Translations under genes and position numbers: made by a program
NCBI RefSeq assembly: GCF_014651035.1
Contig: NZ_BMWC01000020.1
Span: 1-64,000 of the forward strand
Source of the DNA: Streptomyces lomondensis
GTDB taxonomy: Bacteria; Actinomycetota; Actinomycetes; Streptomycetales; Streptomycetaceae
Reading direction: 5' to 3'
Length of the DNA: 64,000 nt
Part shown: positions 59,133 through 64,000 of the stretch, one piece after another
Layout of the letters: each line of letters begins with the position of its first letter
Numbering within the stretch: the first letter of the stretch is position 1
The notes under the pieces: model-generated
The model's database searches: none
The model's input: the letters and a program-made list of their open reading frames with translations, nothing else
Told to the model about the DNA's origin: nothing

Positions 59133-61403
59133 TTGTCAAACACCGAATTTCCGGACGATGAATTGCGGCAGGAACAGGAATTCATCGACGGGTTGTACGC
59201 GCGCGTGGACGCGCTGCGCGGCGACGCCGAGACCTCCGTCACGGACGCGCTCGCGCAGGGCAACACCCCCATGCAGGCCAGACTCGAGCGGGACATCCTC
59301 GTCGCCGAGCGCTCCGGGCTGCTCGCCGCGCTGAACGCGGTGGACGGCTCCCTGTGCTTCGGCCGGATCGACCTCACCTCGGGCGTCACCCACCACATCG
59401 GCCGCATCGGTCTGCGTCGGGACGACCCCGAGCGCACACCGGTCCTGATCGACTGGCGCGCCGACGTCGCCCGCCCCTTCTACCTCGCCACCGGCCACAC
59501 CCCGATGGGCCTCAGGCGCCGCCGCCACATCGCCACCGAAGGCCGCAGGGTCACCCACCTGCACGACGAGATCCTCGACCTGGGCGACGAGACCCGCACC
59601 GGCCACGAGGACCCGACGGGCGACGCCGTGCTGCTGGCCGCGCTGAACTCGGCGCGCACCGGCCGCATGAGCGACATCGTGCAGACCATCCAGGCCGACC
59701 AGGACCGCATCATCCGGGCCCCGCACCGCGGCGTCCTCGTGGTGGAGGGCGGCCCGGGCACCGGCAAGACGGCGGTCGCCCTGCACCGGGCCGCGTATCT
59801 GCTGTACGAGCACCGGGAACTGCTCGCCAAGCGCGCGGTGCTGATCGTCGGGCCCAACCCGGCGTTCCTCGGCTACATCGGCGAGGTGCTGCCCTCCCTC
59901 GGCGAGACCGGCGTGCTCCTCGCGACCGTCGGCGAGCTGTTCCCGGGCGTCAAGGCGACCGCGACCGACACGCCCGAGGCCGCCGCCGTGAAGGGCCGCG
60001 CCGACATGGCCGACGTCCTCGCCGAGGTCGTCCGCAGCCGGCAGGCGCTGCCCGACCCGGTGATCGCCATCGAGCACGACCGCGAGGTCCTCATGCTCGA
60101 CGACGGCCTGGTCAACGTCGCCCGCGAGCGCACCCGCGCCGCCAAGCTGCCGCACAACGCCGCCCGCGAGCACTTCGAGGGCCACATCCTCAACGCCCTC
60201 ACCGACCTGTACGCCGAGCGGATCGGCACCGACCCCTTCGACGGGTCCAGCCTGCTCGACCCCAGCGATGTCACCCAGATCCGCGACGACCTCGCCGAGA
60301 ACCCGGACGTCTGGTCCGCCATCGACCAGTTGTGGCCGGTGCTGACCCCGCAGCGGCTCGTCGCGGACTTCCTCGCCGCCCCCGAGGAGTTCCTGCCCGC
60401 CGAGGACGCCGACGCCGTACGCCGCCCGGTGACCCGGCGCTGGACCGTCGCGGACGTGCCGCTGCTCGACGAGGCCGCCGAACTCCTCGGCGAGGACGAC
60501 CGGCTGGCCCGGGAGCGCGCCGAGCGGGAGCGGGAGCGGCAGATCGCCTACGCGCAGGGCGTGCTGGACGTCTCGTACGCCTCCCGGACCTACGAGTTCG
60601 AGGACAAGGAGGAGGACGACCCCGAGTCCTCCGAGGTGCTGTCCGCGCACGACATCATCGACGCCGAGCGGTTCGCCGAGCGGCACGAGGAGGACGACCA
60701 CCGCAGCGCCGCCGAACGGGCCGCGGCCGACCGCACCTGGGCGTTCGGGCACATCATCGTCGACGAGGCGCAGGAGCTGTCGCCGATGGCGTGGCGGCTG
60801 CTGATGCGGCGCAGCCCCACCCGCTCGATGACCCTGGTGGGCGACCCGGCGCAGACTGCGGAGGCGGCCGGTGTCGGCTCCTGGGCGGGCATCCTCGCCC
60901 CGTACGTGGAGGACCGCTGGGAGCACACCCGGCTGGGCGTCAACTACCGCACCCCGGCCGAGATCATGGACGTCGCGGCGGCCGTGGTCCGCGCCGAGAA
61001 CCCGGAGTTCGAGCCGCCCAGCTCCGTCCGCTCCACCGGCGTACGCCCCTGGGCACGCGCCACCGACGACCTCCCGGGCGCCGTCGCCAAGGCGGTCGGG
61101 GAACTCACCCCGGCCGAGGGGCGGCTCGCGGTGATCGCGCCGCGCGACCTCCACCGCGGCCTCGCGGCCCGGCTGGACGGTGTCACGGCGGGCGCCGAAC
61201 CCGACCTCACCCAGACGGTCGTGCTGCTCGACCCGCGCCAGGCCAAGGGCCTGGAGTTCGACTCCGTCCTCGTGGTCGAGCCCGGCCGGTACGGCACCAG
61301 CGACCTGTACGTGGCCCTGACCCGGGCCACCCAGCGGCTGGGCGTGCTGCACACCGGGGAGCTGCCGAAGGCACTGGCCGAGCACTTCGTGCAGGAGCGG
61401 TAA
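59133..61403 (+). CDS. helR: HelD-like RNA polymerase-associated ATPase HelR
   Basis: 756-residue superfamily 1 helicase-like protein. N-terminal coiled coil (LRQEQEFIDGLYARVDALRG) that inserts in the RNA polymerase secondary channel, Walker A GGPGTGKTA at 206-214, Walker B/motif II IIVDEAQELSPMAWRLL, motif III LVGDPAQTAEA, and motif VI VALTRATQRLGVLH. An acidic segment at about 485-535 (EDKEEDDPESSEVLS) is the likely primary-channel arm. HelR displaces rifamycins from RNA polymerase and gives tolerance. TTG 59133 chosen, with GGGAG five bases upstream. Confidence 0.88.
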   Translation: MSNTEFPDDELRQEQEFIDGLYARVDALRGDAETSVTDALAQGNTPMQARLERDILVAERSGLLAALNAVDGSLCFGRIDLTSGVTHHIGRIGLRRDDPERTPVLIDWRADVARPFYLATGHTPMGLRRRRHIATEGRRVTHLHDEILDLGDETRTGHEDPTGDAVLLAALNSARTGRMSDIVQTIQADQDRIIRAPHRGVLVVEGGPGTGKTAVALHRAAYLLYEHRELLAKRAVLIVGPNPAFLGYIGEVLPSLGETGVLLATVGELFPGVKATATDTPEAAAVKGRADMADVLAEVVRSRQALPDPVIAIEHDREVLMLDDGLVNVARERTRAAKLPHNAAREHFEGHILNALTDLYAERIGTDPFDGSSLLDPSDVTQIRDDLAENPDVWSAIDQLWPVLTPQRLVADFLAAPEEFLPAEDADAVRRPVTRRWTVADVPLLDEAAELLGEDDRLARERAERERERQIAYAQGVLDVSYASRTYEFEDKEEDDPESSEVLSAHDIIDAERFAERHEEDDHRSAAERAAADRTWAFGHIIVDEAQELSPMAWRLLMRRSPTRSMTLVGDPAQTAEAAGVGSWAGILAPYVEDRWEHTRLGVNYRTPAEIMDVAAAVVRAENPEFEPPSSVRSTGVRPWARATDDLPGAVAKAVGELTPAEGRLAVIAPRDLHRGLAARLDGVTAGAEPDLTQTVVLLDPRQAKGLEFDSVLVVEPGRYGTSDLYVALTRATQRLGVLHTGELPKALAEHFVQER

Positions 61404-61456
61404 CAGTCGTGTCGTAGTCACTGCCTGTGCACGTCCGGTGCGGTAAGCGTTGCCGT

Positions 61457-62818
61457 ATGGAAGCCCAGCCCTACGCGGCCGCACCGGACGACAGCCCGGT
61501 GCTCGGATCCCTGCCCGTCGAGCCGCTGCTCACCGCGGAGTTCGACGCCGACCCCGGCGCGGTGTACCGGCGGCTGCGCAGCCGCCACGGGCCGGTGGCG
61601 CCGGTCGGGCTGATGGGCGTGCCCGTGTGGCTGGTGCTCGGCTACCGCGAAGTCCTCGACGTGTTGCGGGGCGAGTGCCAGTGGCGGCGCGACATCCGCT
61701 ACTGGCGGGCCCGCGCCCAGGGCGAACTGCCGTCCGGCTGGCCGCTGCTGGCCGGGTACGAGGTGCGGCAGACGATGTTCATGGACGACGAGGAGCACCG
61801 CGCCGCCCGCCAGACCCTGCACACGGCGCTGCGCCCCTTCCAGGAGGCGCGCGGCCCGCAGGGCTGGGAGCTGCGGGCGGCCGTCTCCCGGTACGCGGAC
61901 GACCTCGTCGCCCTGCTGGCCGCCGAGTCCGGCTCGGCCGGCTTCGCCGACCTGGGCGCCCAGTACACCCGGCCGCTGCTGCTCATGGTCACCACCCGGC
62001 TGTTCGGCTGCCCGGTCGAGCTGGGCGACGAACTCGTCATGGACCTGTGGCGGATGCTCGACGGCGGCCTGGGCGCCGAGCCCGCCACCGCCCGGGCCCT
62101 GGCGGCCTTCACCCGGCTCGCCGCCCACCGCCGGGCCCGCCCCGGCGACGACCTCACCTCGTACCTGCTGCTGGCCGACCCGCACCTGTCCGACGAACAG
62201 CTCGGCCGGGAGCTGTTCATGAACGCGGTCTACCTGAACGACATCACCGGCAACATGGTCCTCAACACCCTGCTGGAGGTCATCCGCGGCAACGCCACCG
62301 TCCGCCGCAGCCTGTCGGCGGGACAACCGGGCGAGACGGTCGACCGGGCGGCCCTCGCCAACCCGCCGGTCGCCAACATGTGCTTCCGCTTCGCCGCACG
62401 GGACGTCCCGCTGGGCAACTACTGGATCCGGGCCGGGGACGCCGTCTCCCCGTCGGCCGCCGCCGCCCACCAGGACCTCCTCGCGCTCGGCACCTCGCGC
62501 CTGGTCGGCCCGGCCGTCAGCGCCCGCTCCCACCTGGGCTGGGGCGCCGGCCAGCACCAGTGCCCCATGGCCGCGCGCGCACTCGCCGGCGTGCTCGTGG
62601 ACCAGGCGGTGGGCCGCATCCTCGACCACCTCGCCACCGTGGAACTCACCCTCCCGCCCGACCAGTTGCCGTGGCGGACGGGCCCGGTGGTGCGGGGCCT
62701 GCGGCTGCTGCCGGTGCGCTACGAGCTGAGCCGGCCGCCGCGCCCCGCACGGCCGCACGGCCAGGCCACGGGCCTGCTGGCCGGTCTCAAGAGGCTGATG
62801 TCCCGGGCCCAGGGCTGA
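61457..62818 (+). CDS. Atypical cytochrome P450
   Basis: 453-residue P450-like protein. The heme-ligand region is HLGWGAGQHQCPMAARALAG with C369, close to the normal FGxGxHxCxG pattern but with Pro after Cys. No ExxR is visible where the K-helix should be (NPPVANMCFRFAARD), and the I-helix lacks the (A/G)GxD/ET signature, reading NAVYLNDITGNMVLN. Actinobacterial CYP157 enzymes also lack a normal ExxR. ATG 61457 preferred. It follows helR after 54 bp. Substrate unknown. Confidence 0.87.
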   Translation: MEAQPYAAAPDDSPVLGSLPVEPLLTAEFDADPGAVYRRLRSRHGPVAPVGLMGVPVWLVLGYREVLDVLRGECQWRRDIRYWRARAQGELPSGWPLLAGYEVRQTMFMDDEEHRAARQTLHTALRPFQEARGPQGWELRAAVSRYADDLVALLAAESGSAGFADLGAQYTRPLLLMVTTRLFGCPVELGDELVMDLWRMLDGGLGAEPATARALAAFTRLAAHRRARPGDDLTSYLLLADPHLSDEQLGRELFMNAVYLNDITGNMVLNTLLEVIRGNATVRRSLSAGQPGETVDRAALANPPVANMCFRFAARDVPLGNYWIRAGDAVSPSAAAAHQDLLALGTSRLVGPAVSARSHLGWGAGQHQCPMAARALAGVLVDQAVGRILDHLATVELTLPPDQLPWRTGPVVRGLRLLPVRYELSRPPRPARPHGQATGLLAGLKRLMSRAQG

Positions 62819-62865
62819 ACGCCCTGACAAGACCCACCAGCACGGGCGGCCACGCCCGGCCCGGG

Positions 62866-62903
62866 CGGGCTGTGACGGAAGCCGCTCCTCCCGTCACAGC
62901 CCG
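62866..62903. terminator. Bidirectional hairpin terminator
   Basis: 13-bp arm CGGGCTGTGACGG (62866-62878) with complement at 62891-62903, 12-base loop, between the convergent P450 and glgB genes. Confidence 0.85.
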
Positions 62904-62916
62904 TGTCACAGGCCGC

Positions 62917-64000
62917 CTACGCCGGACGCAGCCACACCGTGGCGAGCGGCGGCAGGGTCAGCCGGATGCTCGCCGGCCGGCCGTGCCAGGGCTGGGCCTC
63001 GGGCTTGACCGGGTCGGGGTGGGTGACGTCGCTGCCGCCGTAGCGCGCGGCGTCGGTGTTGACGGCCTCGTGCCAGGCGGGCACGTCCTCGGGCACGCCC
63101 AGGCGGTAGTCCGGGCGGACGACCGGCGCGAAGTTGGACACCGCCAGCACCGGGTTGCCGTCCGGGTCCAGCCTCAGGAACGCGAGCACGTTGTCGTCGG
63201 CGGCGTCCCCGACGATCCACTCGAAGCCGGCCGGGTCCGTGTCGAGCCGCCACAGCGCCGGGGTGGCGCGGTAGACGGTGTTCAGGTCGCGGACCAGGTC
63301 GCGGACGCCCCGGTGGTCGGCCTCGGCCCCGTAGCCCGGGTCCAGCAGCCACCAGTCGGGGCCGTGCGCCTCGGACCACTCGGCGCCCTGGGCGAACTCC
63401 TGCCCCATGAACAGCAGTTGCTTGCCCGGGTGGGCCCACATGAAGCCCAGGTACGCCCGGTGGTTGGCGCGCTGCTGCCACCAGTCGCCGGGCATCTTCG
63501 ACACCAGGGAGCCCTTGCCGTGCACCACCTCGTCATGGGAGATCGGCAGGACGTAGTTCTCGCTGTACGCGTACACCATCGAGAACGTCATCTCGTGGTG
63601 GTGGTACTTGCGGTGCACCGGCTCGTGGCTCATGTACTGGAGCGAGTCGTGCATCCAGCCCATGTTCCACTTCAGCCCGAACCCGAGCCCGCCGAAGCCG
63701 CTCGGGCCCTTGTGGTGGGTGGCCCGGGTGACGCCGTCCCAGGCGGTGGACTCCTCGGCGATGGTGACCACGCCGGGCACCCTGCGGTACACCGTCGCGT
63801 TCATCTCCTGGAGGAACGCCACCGCGTCCAGGTTCTCCCGGCCGCCGTGCTCGTTGGGCGTCCACTGGCCCGGCTCGCGCGAGTAGTCGAGGTAGAGCAT
63901 CGACGCCACGGCGTCCACGCGCAGTCCGTCGATGTGGAACTCCTCGCACCAGTACACGGCGTTCGCGACGAGGAAGTTGCGCACCTCGTTGCGCCCGTAG
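62917..64000 (-). CDS. glgB: 1,4-alpha-glucan branching enzyme, C-terminal part (partial)
   Basis: 3' 361 codons of glgB; the 5' end lies beyond the right edge. GH13 conserved regions are seen: FHIDGLRVDAVASMLY (region II, nucleophile Asp), VVTIAEESTAWDG (region III, acid Glu) and LPISHDEVVHGKGSLV (region IV), followed by the C-terminal beta domain ending TLPPLATVWLRPA. The enzyme makes alpha-1,6 branches in glycogen. In S. coelicolor a glgB copy begins the GlgE-type maltosyltransferase pathway cluster, recalled not seen here. Confidence 0.96.
   Translation of the reverse strand, partial: YGRNEVRNFLVANAVYWCEEFHIDGLRVDAVASMLYLDYSREPGQWTPNEHGGRENLDAVAFLQEMNATVYRRVPGVVTIAEESTAWDGVTRATHHKGPSGFGGLGFGLKWNMGWMHDSLQYMSHEPVHRKYHHHEMTFSMVYAYSENYVLPISHDEVVHGKGSLVSKMPGDWWQQRANHRAYLGFMWAHPGKQLLFMGQEFAQGAEWSEAHGPDWWLLDPGYGAEADHRGVRDLVRDLNTVYRATPALWRLDTDPAGFEWIVGDAADDNVLAFLRLDPDGNPVLAVSNFAPVVRPDYRLGVPEDVPAWHEAVNTDAARYGGSDVTHPDPVKPEAQPWHGRPASIRLTLPPLATVWLRPA

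Overview
The window is high-GC actinobacterial DNA with Streptomyces character throughout: frequent GTG/TTG starts, ATGA/GTGA start-stop overlaps, long GC-rich hairpin terminators, and a FilP/Scy filament pair used in polarised hyphal growth. From memory, the gene order follows the conserved chromosome core of Streptomyces coelicolor around SCO5394 to SCO5440 (filP, scy, methylmalonyl-CoA epimerase, thiolase, meaB, icmA, thioredoxin, pyk-ackA-pta/pfkA, CitA/CitB-like pair, helR, glgB). This comparison is recalled, not computed. No tRNA, rRNA, CRISPR array, transposase or phage gene was seen.

Layout. 0-7 kb: an ABC-2 exporter and the coiled-coil proteins FilP and Scy. 7-10 kb: acyl-CoA metabolism (epimerase, thiolase, MeaB). 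10-16.6 kb: a PepSY protein divergent from an OmpR-type two-component system, a MarR regulator, three tandem AIM24-family genes, a DUF3817 membrane protein and a thiamine-binding-like protein. 16.8-26.7 kb: a type II polyketide cluster in the order of the whiE spore-pigment locus (SchA/CurD-like protein, cupin, KS-alpha, chain-length factor, ACP, aromatase/cyclase, cyclase; divergent FAD hydroxylase), extended by an amidohydrolase, a cytochrome P450 and a one-domain monooxygenase-like protein. It appears inserted between otherwise conserved core genes. 26.8-35 kb: MarR, DUF3817, isobutyryl-CoA mutase large subunit, a small protein with a possible amyloid-signalling tail, a TetR regulator divergent from a thioredoxin-TPR protein, and a three-gene envelope operon (DUF6230, DUF6114, low-complexity secreted protein). 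35-41 kb: pyruvate kinase, acetate kinase and phosphate acetyltransferase divergent from phosphofructokinase. 41-46 kb: two small regulatory/flavin genes, then an IclR-controlled gluconate-type permease and glucarate dehydratase. 46.5-53.7 kb: a sugar ABC importer and a CitA/CitB-like system divergent from a dicarboxylate carrier. 53.8-64 kb: a TetR/MFS pair with three operators, an aldo-keto reductase and epimerase divergent from an Lrp regulator, a short MerR protein, HelR, an atypical P450, and the 3' part of glgB running off the right edge.

How the genes work together. Central carbon metabolism (glycolysis, acetate overflow, glucarate, dicarboxylates, glycogen) and branched acyl-CoA conversion are interleaved with development (FilP/Scy and the probable spore pigment). 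The features most worth a second look are the expanded whiE-like cluster with Glu in place of the usual chain-length-factor Gln, the small protein with an amyloid-like motif, a dispersed repeat found at two convergent gene ends, a P450 with no visible ExxR motif, and several palindromic operators that tie regulators to neighbours.
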